A DNA stretch of 64,000 nucleotides from Uloborus plumipes (lineage: Eukaryota; Arthropoda; Arachnida; Araneae; Uloboridae). Positions within the stretch are counted from its first letter, which is position 1. Each line of letters starts with the position of its first letter. The DNA lies in the NCBI GenBank assembly GCA_038373865.1, contig JAXGGA010005162.1, positions 16,683 to 80,682 on the forward strand, written 5' to 3'. Positions 10,426-22,337 of this stretch are shown piece by piece. Below the pieces are notes generated by a model that saw only the letters and a list, made by a program, of their open reading frames with translations, was not told the origin of the DNA and searched no databases. Made by a program: the position numbers and the translations under genes.

Positions 10426-11829
10426 TGATAGCATTTTTCACGTTAGACCTAAACTGCATATCTTGTACAGCATTAACTTTACAACTTGTTCAACAGCTTA
10501 TAATGCCTTTTTATTTAAGAAAAAGTACCTAACTTAATTACATACAAGCAGCAAGTTCTCCTAAAAATAGTCATTGACTTAATATCTTGTTCGGAACTCT
10601 TGTGAAATAAGGTTTTTAGTTCAACTAATACTATTACACAACTATATGCTACTAAATTATTCCCACTCTTCTAAATAATTTATAACATACCAACAGCTAA
10701 CACATTTTATTGATTGTAACGCCTCTTTTAATTCCAAAAATGCTTGGAAGCAGGCCAGTATCTAAATTTACTGGAATCGTTATTGTATGTTCTTTAGTAA
10801 GTGAAGATTAGAGTCGAAGATCGATGTCAAAGACGTGAGTGGACAAATTAATATCTAAAAGCTTTCATTGCAGTGAAAGCTAAGTGACGTTTTTAGTGTT
10901 CATAAATCTGGGTAGATAGTTATATATATAGCATATACGTGGCTTGAGAGGACAAGCCGAAGGAAGGGAGAGATTTGGGAGATGAATCAAAACTGATGTA
11001 ATGCAAACGTGTTTTGTGTTGGAGAAAGTGCTCTAAGTTGATTAGCAGTCAAACTTAAAAGCGTGTTTCTGAGAAAACAGCGAACTTGTATCCTGAACCA
11101 AAAGTTGTATGCTTAAAATTTAACTTTGAGAACTGTTCGAGTTAATGACGGACTGTGGTTTTGATAATTTTCATATAAACATTACCAGATCGAAAACAAA
11201 CTGCTCTTTTCAGATACGTTCTCAGCAAAAAGCAAATGTGCCCCTCTCCCCTTTCCCTCCCCAAAATCTATATATATTTGAATCAAATGAATGTTTAAAC
11301 ATAAATGTGAGCAAATATTATATACTTGTACTTTACTAGAAAATAAGTCCAACACCCCGTGCTTTTTTTTTCAGTAATGGAAAATAATTCCTGAACTAGC
11401 GATGAAAAGGTTTTTTGAGCTTAAAAATTTTGGAAAGCCATCTTTAAAATCAGCTGAGCATTTAAAGTAAGGCTCCAAAGTAAGGTTTGTTGCCTTGTTG
11501 GTTAAACATGAAAATACCATTTAAAAATTCCCAAAGAAGAGTAATTTAATTGCTTCTCGTACGTTCTGATCAGGTTATGATTGTACATTGACACAAGTAC
11601 GTACGTCAATTAAATTTAAAGAATCTAATATATTTTCTACACTAGCTGATAGACTGTGGATCATCCTGAATATTTCTGGAGGATCTTCCGATAAACCTGT
11701 CTCAGGTTTTTTTGAGAACAACTGAATTCCAAAGATAACACTGCACTCTATAGATTTTTGCTCTTAATTCTGATTAGATAAGACATTTATCTCAGATCTG
11801 ACGTTTTTTCTTTGATTTGCCTCTATAAG

Positions 11830-12135
11830 GCCCTATGTTTCTTTCTCCTATGGAGGTGCCCCCCCATAGGAGAATATCCCATAGGGGTTTCACCTTCATA
11901 GGAGGGAAAAACACGCCCTATGTGAATTCTTGAATTTCAAAGGACCTATGTGTCAAATTGGGAAAAGACCCTACGTAAACTGCGGATTTGTATAAGGAAT
12001 CCTCCGTGAGGTTTCACTCCCCCCCAACCACATAGATAGCGAGACCCCCCCCCCTATGTAAGTTATAGAATATCGAAAGACCTCTATGCCAAATTTAGCT
12101 AAAATCTGAAGAAAACTGGATTTGTACAAGCAAAG
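11830..12135. repeat. CCTATG/CATAGG-rich imperfect tandem repeat
   Basis: Several CCTATG or CATAGG words next to C-runs (11835-11915, 12030-12060). Two related segments at about 11930-12000 and 12058-12130 share GAATTTCAAAGGACCTATG/GAATATCGAAAGACCTCTATG and CTGGATTTGTA(T/C)AAG. It is non-coding. Confidence 0.55.
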
Positions 12136-12989
12136 CTTTACTTGATAAAGTTTTACACATATAAGACGTTATCGTGTGAAGCCTTGGTATAAGGAACACA
12201 CACATCTATTTTACACATGTAGATTACATCATCAAAACAATAATATGTTTGCCCTACCGCTAAGCTCTGAAATTTTCATCTCAAAATAAATCGCGAAAAA
12301 ACCTTTAGAAAATTCTGCGAGGCGACATAAATACAAGCTGATTTTTCTCTAAACAGCAGTCAATTAGTTTCCAAAGACGCATCATAACTTTTCCTTCGCG
12401 CGAACAGAGGCATCATAACTCACGACTTGGACTGCTAACATCCGCTGCCAGAATTTGTGGCAGCCATTTTTCCAATAAATATAGCTTCCATAAAACAAGG
12501 CGGAAGTGCTGAAGAAGGCACCAACCTGGACAATCATTTATCAAACTTTTCCTTCCCAGGAAAGCAATCGCGAAAGATCGTATAGAATGTTTGGATATTT
12601 TTCAGGAATATTTCAAAGTATTAAGTCATTGGTTTGGGCTATTGAATTATTTTCTTACGTAATTTAGTAGGGCTTCTTTACAGAATGTGGTTATTAAAAC
12701 TGAATTTCTTAGAAGAAGACGTTGCATGTGAAAGTTTTATAAAAACAATATTTGTCTGGGAATTCAGTGTTTACTCTAGGAATTTTAAAGGTGAAACTGG
12801 TAGCTAATGTAAAATTTGCAACACAAGCGAGTGATAGCCGTTTAACTCATAAATTAAAGGCAAATCTAGGCAAGGGAGAATCTAGAAATATTTTAAGGGA
12901 TGGGCGATTGATTATATTACGTATCCGTTACCACACATTTTTATTTACAAATGTTAAATTCTTATGTTTTAGACTTCAATTGTAAAATG

Positions 12990-13138
12990 TATCTTAGGGA
13001 CAGCCCTTAACCTCCCTTTCGCTAATATCAAAGATAGTCTGAAAATAACTTATTTGAATTTCAATATTGAAAATTTTTCACTGGTGAGACCCTCAAGGGT
13101 GCCACGATCACCCTATCCTTTGTAACCGTCCCTGAAGC
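12990..13138. mobile_element. Possible small TIR element (weak)
   Basis: The left end CTTAGGGACAGCC and the reverse-complemented right end TTCAGGGACGGTTAC are similar. The right half (ACCCTCAAGGGTGCC...GATCACCCTATCC) has the look of an interspersed repeat. No target duplication is clear. Confidence 0.3.
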
Positions 13139-14497
13139 TTGGGTATTCTACGATCTCTCATCGGTGTAGCTAATTTTACATTATATACCAGTTTTTTAGA
13201 CTTTTAGCTTCCATAAGATGTTTTCTGCCTCCAGTTTCGTTACTATCTATTCCAGACTGCGTAATTTTAATAAGAACGAAACTGGAGTCTCTAAATGGAA
13301 AACCGAGTAGGCAAAGTATTATATGTAGTTACGCCTTAGCCCTGGCTTAGGGGTAGTTAAATAGGGGTAGCTTAATATTTGTTTTTGTTTTTGTAAAATG
13401 AAAACTAAATTTCTAGTGGCCAATTTGAATGTAAAAATAGTTCAATTTTGCTAAAAGTAATTAATTGACAAATAGTGTTCGATGGGTTTATTTCAAACTG
13501 TATTTATGATTAATAATCTTCCCAAAAGAGTTTTTATTTTTAAAAATAAATTCCTCTCAGTATAATTTGAGCTCAAGAATTCATTCTCCGGATTTAAGAT
13601 TAAGTTAATTTCAGCCAAAGCTACCGCCAATTTTAATTACATATCCAATATAGTTTTTTTAAGCAGTTTTTTGGGCCAAAACTTTTTTTTAACTAGTTTC
13701 CTTCTTTTTTTAAAGCTAAAATTCTCTTGGGCTTTAAAAGTAAATTGCATTATGTATTTATGTATTAGGTAGCATGTAAAGTATAAATTGTTAAATATAG
13801 AGCCAATACTTGTCAAGAATATTTTTGCAACACGAAATCATTCACATTTCAAACAAAGATAGATATTTCTATAAGTTTAGCCATTTTTTTTCTTGTCGAT
13901 ATTGGATTCCCCAATTTTATTTTATAAAATCTTTTAAATAAGTAGTTTAAAATTTTACATGAAAGGGAGATCCCAGTTTTAACATAAAAATGTTTTCAAT
14001 GTTTGAACAAAAGCAAAATGCATTATTGTTTGAAGGAAAAAATGTTTGATTACAAAATTTTAAAGAGAATACAATACTTCAAAATATTCTGTATTACAAG
14101 ATAAAGGGATTAGTTAAGGCAGTGCAAAGCAAAGGGTTATAAGTATACTTTTTAAAGTTTAAGTAAAACGTGCAACGTTCAAACTCTAGGTGGACTTTTT
14201 ATTCAAAAGTTTTTGTAAATCATACTGCATAGCAACGCCTACGTTGGTTACTACCATCTCTTGTTCAAAACCAAATAAGAAAAATTGTATGGAATTAAAT
14301 TGAGATTAGTTCAGTAGTATTTCATGATTTACTATGTTTCTTCCTTATTTTTCTTTTTTTCTTTTCGTAAGTAATATTAGTAGAGTGGTGTTTACAATAT
14401 ATATATGGGATTTTCCACCGTTACGGTTGTAACAATCAAACTTTAAAAACACATAATTACGATTTAGTTTGATAAAAATCTACAAATGTGTTCTGAT

Positions 14498-14711
14498 CAG
14501 GCCCGTCATTTAGGGGGCAGGGGAGGGGGGTCAATTGCCCCCCCCCCCCTTGGCTTTGAGAAATCAATATATTTACATATAAGTGGGCTTGGTTTTTTAT
14601 GTTTTCCCATGAAATAGCATTGTGTTTGGACCCTTTGTTAAAAAAGAAACCTAGAAAGAACCTAAAAAAAACCTCATTTCAACCCCTAGAAAACTTGAAA
14701 TGACGGCTCTG
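14498..14711. mobile_element. hAT-type MITE
   Basis: 214 bp. The ends are CAGGCCCGTCATTT and (reverse-complemented) CAGAGCCGTCATTT. Flanks GTTCTGAT (14490-14497) and GTTCTGAC (14712-14719) give an 8-bp target duplication with one mismatch. G-rich and C-rich runs near the left end form an inner hairpin. Confidence 0.8.
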
Positions 14712-14719
14712 GTTCTGAC

Positions 14720-17228
14720 TTGTAAAATTCTATTTTATTTATGTTATCCTGAGTTTTGGGTATTGATTCCTTAATTACAAAAAATAACAGAAATATTTAA
14801 AGTTTGATTGGTACATCCGTAGTGGTGTAATTACCCTGCCCATATACCATCAACAATTAAATTATAGAATTAAACACATAGCTATATATTCAAAATATAT
14901 TTTGAGTTGAAATATAGTTTTTGATGTTGTAATGGAAACGGAGTACTCTTTCAAGAGGAAAATTTATGAAACTGTCAAATGTTCCCCAAGACGATATTTG
15001 AAAGTGTCCGTTTTAGTCTAGTTTTACTTAATTCGCTTTTCGTAGGGGCATCTACAATATAAAAATAATAGCACAATATCATAATTTTTGGCTTCAGAGA
15101 ACTAAAAGCAGTTACCACAGTGCGATTCAAAAAGCCATCACAAAACTCATCATCCGAAACCAAATACTTCAGACTTCTGGAAGCATCCATTTCACGCAAC
15201 ATCCCCCACGATCCCCATACATCTTCATCATAAAAAAGAAGCCATACCTTAAACTCTGCCAGGAAAAGGGACTAACTCCAGAACGGGGGAGTCCTTGGAC
15301 CGCATAAGCGATTACCCTCAAGAACAGAATAGACTACCACATTTATTTCATGACTGTATAAACGCAAGGGCAATGCTGACCCTGGGAATATAACCTCCAG
15401 AATGATAATAAAAAGGAAAATTCCAGGAGGAAAAAAAAGTTGCAGTTGACCCCCCTCCCCTTTTTTTTCGGATATTAATGGATTTCAGAGTGGACTGAAC
15501 CTTTGGCTGTCTTCGAAGATGGATGACTTTGAAGTTCAGCGTTACTCCGCAAACTCTTGGGACCTAAAAGCCATGCCCACATCAAATAGAAAATAAGCAG
15601 TTGTGAGGCTAGTTTCTTCTCAAGTTGCTTTCAATTTCAGTTTAGATATTTAAAGTTCCATTGAAAAAAGCTCGTTCGCGCGCTCACCTATTAGTTACCT
15701 TTAAAAAAAATATGACTACAGTTAACTAAACTGTTTGTTGGAAAACTGTAGCTTTTGGATCATCCGATTTCGGATTTGAGTGATTTTTTCCACTCATTCT
15801 AAGCTAAAGCATGGAAAAAATAAAACAGTTGTAATTGATAGGTTAGTAAAGAAACATGTATAAAAGGGGGGGGGGATTTGGGAAGCATGGAGTTACGCGT
15901 AACACATACCATCTACTTTTTAAATTAGGCCTGCAGTAGGGCTTTAGCAATGTCACGGGAGGAGAAAGTTATCTTTTCTTTTTGAAAGGAGTAGACCATT
16001 CGAAATTCAAAATTCGAGCCTAGAAAGACGGGGAAACTGTTTCCCAAACTTTCATTAGGTTTACAAAGCCAGTGTTAAACTAAAAAAATCGCATAGTCTC
16101 GAAACAAATGTCTGTAAAATGAAAACATGTGCGATGATACCTTTAAGTTTTCATCTTAAAAACATAATACTTTGATAAATATTTCCAATGAAAAGTGCAA
16201 CAAAAAGAAGGGAAAAACAAGCAAAAGTTAGAAAATTGAGCATAAGTCCTTGAAGTGCGTTATTTTAAACTAGAAATAGGCTTACGTGAGAAGTCAACAT
16301 AATACTGTTTTATATCTTCTACGTAGCTGTGGATTATTTTACGTTTACGAAAGGGAAATCAGTGGACGAGAGTTGGCGATATATATGGAAGCAAAATCAT
16401 GACAATCGCAGTTTAATTTGCTACTTTTTAGAATAAGTCAATATCAATGACTTTTAACTGTTCAAGTCCACACGGTTGCTGTACTTCGAATGAAAACCAA
16501 TATAACGGTACTTTTTATCAATCGTCAAGTGAAACTCGATTTTTCGAAACTGGAAATTCAAAAAGAAGTTGATAGAGGAATACTTATCTCAATAAGTTTA
16601 TTGCGTATGGAGTACATTCAAACTGCTAAAAAACGAACTAGTCCTACTGTAAATAAAATAACTTAAAAAAGGGGAAGAAGAAGACGTGAGACGCGGAATC
16701 AATTTTAACCTACAACAATTTAAGCAAAATGTTCAGAAAAGTATTCCGCATTGCTCAAAAGTACATCTCCGGTACATTTAATTACTTTGGAGGACAATAA
16801 CGTCGTTTTTAACGTCGTTTCAGTACCAATTCAATGTTTGACGGTATCACAAATATTCTCAAATTTTATTAGTAGGTATTTATATATTGCGCAGCCTTCC
16901 CCTTAATCAATGGTAAGTGCGCAACCATCTTATACAATTGTTTTCTTATCTTAATTGATGAAATAGTTTGAGGCACGTATGAAGTTATTATCAATTTTAA
17001 TCTTTGTGCGAAAATGTAAAGACGGTTGGATCAAACTATAAATTAATAGAATTTTAAACAATTTTAATGCTCAAAATTTTAATATTAAAAAAGAGACTTC
17101 AACAGCTATTTTAACAGAAACGAAATTTTATTCATTTTGAAATAATCATTTGAATTTTACCATGCTTATAGGTTCCGCAACGTAAATATATTTCTTTAAA
17201 AACTCTACAAATATTTATTAAAGCTTAA
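14720..17228 (-). other. Intronic sequence without recognisable features
   Basis: No gene or repeat that I can support. There are G/C homopolymers at about 15455-15465 and 15866-15876, and ordinary AT-rich sequence elsewhere. Confidence 0.45.
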
Positions 17229-17455
17229 CCCTTTAACTGTCAAGTTATTTTGATTTTTAACACTTTTCCAAGCACAAACCCGAGAAACAGTCGGGTTTGA
17301 CAAAGAGATGAAGCCGAAATAGAGTCTCCCGATATATATTCGGGTATACCAATACGATGCACTCAAAGAAAAAAAATACCCCGAGTAATACTCAGGCGTG
17401 ACATTTTCGAAAACCAGCTGTGCCCGAGACTATCTCGGGCATGACAGTTAAAAGG
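17229..17455. mobile_element. piggyBac-like MITE with four internal palindromes
   Basis: 227 bp between TTAA tetranucleotides (17225-17228 and 17456-17459), the piggyBac target. The ends are CCCTTTAACTGTCA and (reverse-complemented) CCTTTTAACTGTCA. Inside are four 17-nt inverted repeats of the form CCCGA-N7-TCGGG: 17279-17295, 17328-17344, 17380-17396 (one mismatch) and 17423-17439. Their starts are 43-52 bp apart. It has no transposase. Confidence 0.82.
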
Positions 17456-17459
17456 TTAA

Positions 17460-17994
17460 AGAAGTATAGTCTTTTACTGAATAGTTAATTTCAAAATCAG
17501 TCAATTGACAAGTTCGAAAAGACATTTTCTACCCTTTTAAAATTTTTTGATTAGAATTAAAAATTGAAACTGAATATTTGCATATATAGATAGAATTATT
17601 TCCGCAAAAAGTGTTATAAGCGTGATTGAATAATTTAATGTGATAATAAAAATGTTTCTTTAAAATTAGAAATTTTGTCGCAATACTGGTTTTTGAAACT
17701 AAATGAACTCGCATTACAACGTGATTTGCCTTACATGAAATGGCTTTAAAGCGGTTTTTCACAAGCGACTATCTTGCAGTAACTAACTAAAAGATCGAAA
17801 CACAAGTTTTTTAAAATATGAAAAAGTGAATACGCTAGAAGTGTCAAGAAAAGTGTAATTTTTCGCAGAAAAAAGTAACATTTAAGAATAAAAATGTTAG
17901 GTTAAATAATCATTTTAGGTTTTAGAAAGGTATAAGGAATACTGAAGAAAAAAATATTTTATGTGTTCACCTACTATGCAATATAAACTTCAAG
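17460..17994 (-). other. Intronic AT-rich spacer
   Basis: No gene, RNA or repeat can be supported here. Confidence 0.45.
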
Positions 17995-18650
17995 TGTTAT
18001 CAATCAATTTGCTCACATCATTTATATCAATAGTGACAAAACTTTTATTCCAGTCAATTTAAGAATTTAAAGATTCTGCATCGGAGTTTTGACTAACATT
18101 CATCAAAACAAATATATAACGTAAAAAATGACAATTTTCTTCGCAAGCATTAAAAAATTTCCCTACTCTACCGTTTATTAAATCGGATTGATACATTTCA
18201 CGAGCATAGCGAAAGCAATACTAAAAAACCATTGTTCCACCATTCTGGCCCTTCCTTGCACTCTGCTCTCAATTAAAAGACGCCTTCTCGACTGGATGTC
18301 TAACAAATTATTACCGACAAGCTATTCTCAATCAAGCCGTTTACATCAATTTATTTCTAATGTGGAAAAACTCTTATTTTAGTTAATTTTAGGATAGAAA
18401 GATTTTGGAATGGAGTTTTGACTAACACCTATCAAAAGAAATACAAACTGACAATTTCTTCCACAAGCATTAACAAAAGTACTCCACCGTTTATTAAATC
18501 GGATTGATATATTTCACGAGCATAGCGAAAGCAATACTAAGAAAACCATTGTTCCACCATTCTGGCCCTTCCTTGCACTCTGCTCTCAATCAAAAGACGC
18601 CTTCTCGACTGGATGTCTAAAGACTCCAACAAACTATTACCGTAAGCGAA
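17995..18650. repeat. Tandem duplication, ~320-bp unit, two copies
   Basis: Unit 1 (about 17995-18325) and unit 2 (about 18326-18645) share GGAGTTTTGACTAACA, GACAATTT(T)CTTC, ACCGTTTATTAAATCGGATT and a long block from TTTCACGAGCATAGCGAAAG to GACTGGATGTCTAA. The last ~140 bp of each unit are nearly identical. Non-coding. Confidence 0.85.
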
Positions 18651-18950
18651 AATATTGGCTAAAAAGACATCCTGTATATAAAAGACTGCAGTCTATTGGG
18701 TCTCTTTGTTGTAGGGCACTTCACCTAAATGAGTCTATTCTGCTATTTTTCTTTTGTGTGGGAAAAGCAAAAAAGGCAAGCCTTGCCTAAATATAAATTG
18801 ATCCAACAGTTGGTGGAAGCTATTTTGCTGAGGTCGGTAGCATTTTTTCCTCTCTTTTCTTTTCTTTCTTTGCAGAGGTGGTGAGAAATACACAGATAAA
18901 AACGATTTCGTATAGAAATTCCTTTTTGAAATGTCAAACCGATTAGGCTG

Positions 18951-19485
18951 AAGATTTTCTTGAGGTTCAATGCCTGAGTCAGGCTGTGGAGCTGTTTTTT
19001 TTTTCTCTTCTTTTTTTGTCGACGGAAACAAAAATATAGATGATATAGCGATTTTTATTCGACTGTCATAGGATGTGGAATTATTTGATGACGATTTCCG
19101 AAAAGTTTCCTTTCCCGTATTTTTTTTCTTTTTACAAATAAAACACATTTGAGTAATGAATACCCATTACACGTGATTACAGTGGTAGGCCATAGAAAAT
19201 TTAAAATGAATTTTATAAACTTTTAAATTATCAAACTTTATGTAACTTTCTTAAGGTTTAATGCCTGAGTCAAGATATAGAGTTTTTTTTTTCTTTTACT
19301 TTTTTTTGCCAATCGAAACAAAAATATAGATAATATAGCGATTTTTATTAGGTTGTCATAAGATGTGGAATTATTTGATGACGATTTTAGAAAAGTTTTC
19401 TTTCCTGTCTTTTTCGTTTTCTGTGTTTACAAATTAAACACAGTTGAGTAATGAATACCCATCACACATGAAAAGAGTGGTGGGG
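18951..19485. repeat. Tandem duplication, ~292-bp offset, two copies
   Basis: Segment 18951-19190 is repeated at 19246-19485. Shared words in order are AATGCCTGAGTCA, CGGAAACAAAAATATAGAT/CGAAACAAAAATATAGATAA, ATATAGCGATTTTTATT, ATGTGGAATTATTTGATGAC and GAGTAATGAATACCCAT. It directly follows the ~320-bp duplication. Open frames across it are low-complexity Lys/Ser-rich and differ between copies, so it is probably not coding. Confidence 0.85.
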
Positions 19486-20616
19486 TAGTTCGCTAGTTTT
19501 CTTTCAATGAATTAAATGGAACCAATAACAGCACTGTGACAATAAAATCCAGTTGTATCAACAAGAGATAATTTATAGCGAATTTCAATGGAAATATTTA
19601 AACGATCTAACTTCAAACATTCAATTTTGGAATAACTACTAGCAATTAATTATTCATACAGAAAAAAATATGCTCTGATTTTAGTTTTAAAATATAACGT
19701 TTGCTATCAATAACACATAGGTCGTGACCCTTTTGATGCAATCTTATTTTCTCTTCAGTTAAAATCAGTACAATGTTTTTGAAAGCTGATAAATTTTCTC
19801 GGCGTTATATTTACTTCATAACTCACATTAACGTCAAATTTTAAACGCTACATATTTAATGATCTTCGCACAGCTCCTGAACGCTATTGAAATAGAATTT
19901 GTTTTTTATCCTGATACAAAAATCAAGTCTGAAATCATCATTAATTTCAAGGGAACGCATTAAGCGTAATTTGTTTTCACAGTCGTTTCTATACTCGTCC
20001 ATAAATGGTTCAAGTCTTCATTTATTATGTATTTCACACGCATTTTTTAAATTACGATGGTTTTCGTTTCAGCCTCAATGAGTAATTTATTTTGTTTGTC
20101 TGACATTAATATTATTTTTTTTCCGACATCCCGTTGTAAATTTGTTGGTATGAAGTTTTTCTTGTAAATGAAATGGAATATTTTCTGCTTCAACTGAGTG
20201 AAGAAAATGTGAGTGTAAACAAGGTTTTATGTAGCTTTATCTTTTTAATTGTGGGGTTTGTCAGATGAATTATATGCTCAAACATTTAAAATACCTGTCA
20301 AAGTAAAAGTTCAATAATGCTCTTAAATAATGTGGTCAGGACGCCACATAACTCTCAATAAACCTATTTTTTTTTACTCTAGCTAAAAAAAAACGTAGTG
20401 TTTCTACGGTACATAAGTATCAACAGTTTAAAATATACATAAAAATAAATAATTTAAGGGATAAATACATCAAACATTAAATTTAAGCAAATTTAATATA
20501 AAGTAATAATAAAATCGGATTACGGACGGATTAAATTTTTTGCATTTAAGGATAATTTTCGGAAATAAAACCGAAGGTCAGATTTCAGGGCCAAAAAATA
20601 CAAGGTGGCCGGCAAA
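19486..20616 (-). other. Intronic AT-rich spacer
   Basis: I see nothing beyond A/T-rich text and short T-runs. Confidence 0.45.
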
Positions 20617-22337
20617 TCTCTACTAATAATAAAGCTGAAGGTGGTTCTGTCTGTCCTTCTTTCTTTCTGTCTGTCTGTCTGTTACGCGCGTAGCGCCAAA
20701 ACCGTTCGGTCGATTTTCATGCCACTTGGCACAAAATTAGTTTGTAGCATGTAGTTTTGCACCTCGAAGCGATTTTTCGAAAATTCCATTTCGTTCTTTT
20801 TCTATTCGAATTCTTAGCGGAAATTCGATAAAATAGGGAAGAAATATTTCGCACACATTTTCAAGTCTTATGTCATTCGAAAGCTTGGAATTTTCTGCAC
20901 AAAATGAAGTTTTTTCGAAGTTTCTACGATCATCAGGAGAGCTGTAACAATTGTTTTTAGAATCCCGAAATTCAAGGCTTACCTTCAGTAAAGCAAGCCA
21001 AACGATTCTAAAATGGTTGAACTTTAGAATAAAATTTGTTTGAAAAGAGAGATAAAATGAATTATTTTATCAACGGAAATCAATTTTTCATGTTGTTACT
21101 ATGGTTACGTGTTCATACTTATTTTTGTTTCTTTCTTTTTCCAGGGTTGCCAGCGTCTATCTTCGTAGGCTACGGCCAGACGTAGTATTTTTGATTCTAC
21201 GGTAGTATTTTTTCGGCCCAAATAAGGAGCGTAGTATGTTTCTGGCAACCCTGTTTCCAATACACTAATGACTTAATTAAAAGATTTGGCGGATTTTTTT
21301 TTTTTTTTTCATTTTCATAGATTTCGCATTTCAGCAACATTGATTTTGGCAACGTTTGGAAACAGTAGTATTTTGTAATATTTTTTTTAGAGGAGGCGTA
21401 GTTTTTTTTTGTTCCAATTCTCTGGCAACCCTGTCTTTTTCCCGGTGAAGCGGTGAAGATGCTTTGGGACCCTGCTTGGAGCGTTTTCAAAAAGTCAACT
21501 ACGCCAAATAACTAGGGTTACCACGCTTGGCGCGCCTATCGTTCATTTAGCGAGAAAAGGGTACCTAAAGCACAGATTAACGAAATATCGTATCAATTGC
21601 GATATTGCATCGTTTTTTTAAAGTGTTTCATTTCGGAAAATGTATTGTTTTGTTTTTTAAGCTAGGAAAGAAAACTTTCTTCTTCTCTTAAACTTTGGTA
21701 AGATTTCTGTTGGTTCCTGTTATCAACAAAATTGTTCTTATTTTCTCTTTTGGCTTATTTTTGTCCATCTCCCTTGGGGTTGCATTCGAATGTTCCAAGG
21801 GGGTGTTTTACCCCATTTGTCGGGTAAATCAGTGTTTTCAATGCAAGGTGATATGAATTGGTTAACAAAAGTGATATGAATTGGCGCGACCACTTGGCGA
21901 TATATCGCCAAGCTTTTGATCGCCAAGTATTTGACGCCAATTGGCGAAAATTTTTTTTTTTTTTTTTTGATTTAGGTTCAATTTGGCGCTGTTGGCGATA
22001 TTTTGCGAAAAATCCACTGAATGATGTTAAAATCGATGATATTTAGGAGATAAATCATTGTAAAACATTTTTTTGCATTGTTTCGTAGCAAACTAGGGAT
22101 ACAAATGTTTGAATTGTTATCTTGCTCACTCCAAGCACTATTTTAGCACTTAAGGCATCTACTAAGAAATTTACTTGTAAAATTAAGTAGTGTGGGGTCC
22201 ATATCAGATCTTTATATCACTTTGAAGGAATTATAGTTGAATAAAACTAAAATAGAGCATTTTTTCTGCTATATCAATTATTTTACAAATGAACTTTTAA
22301 TTTTATACCACGGGCAAAGCCGTGCGGGTACCGCTAG
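20617..22337 (+). mobile_element. Non-autonomous Helitron, copy 2
   Basis: It starts TCTCTACTAATAATAAAGCT after A (20616) and ends CTAG (22334-22337) before T, with the same terminal hairpin as copy 1 at 22309-22324. It aligns with copy 1 over about 20617-21134 and 21597-22337. Between these it carries a nested hAT MITE (21142-21433) and ~155 bp not found in copy 1. Copy 1's ~540-bp middle segment is missing here. Same orientation as copy 1. No Rep/helicase coding sequence. Confidence 0.9.
21142..21433. mobile_element. hAT-type MITE nested in Helitron copy 2
   Basis: 292 bp with 12-bp perfect TIRs CAGGGTTGCCAG / CTGGCAACCCTG. The flanks are identical 8-bp duplications TCTTTTTC (21134-21141 and 21434-21441), diagnostic of hAT insertion. 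A further CTGGCAACCCTG lies inside at 21242-21253. Words like CGTAGTATTTTT recur near both ends in opposite orientation. It inserted after Helitron copy 2 was in place. Confidence 0.88.

Larger units (their letters stand above)
9321..14497 (-). other. Left part of the 17.26-kb KIF26-like intron
   Basis: AT-rich non-coding sequence with several small repeats annotated separately. Between about 10545 and 11830, and between 13360 and 14497, I see only simple A/T runs and no gene. Confidence 0.6.

Noticed and set aside
18735..19148. 137-codon Lys/Ser-rich minus-strand frame
   Set aside because: It overlaps a tandem duplication; the second copy does not preserve the frame, and the composition is low-complexity.
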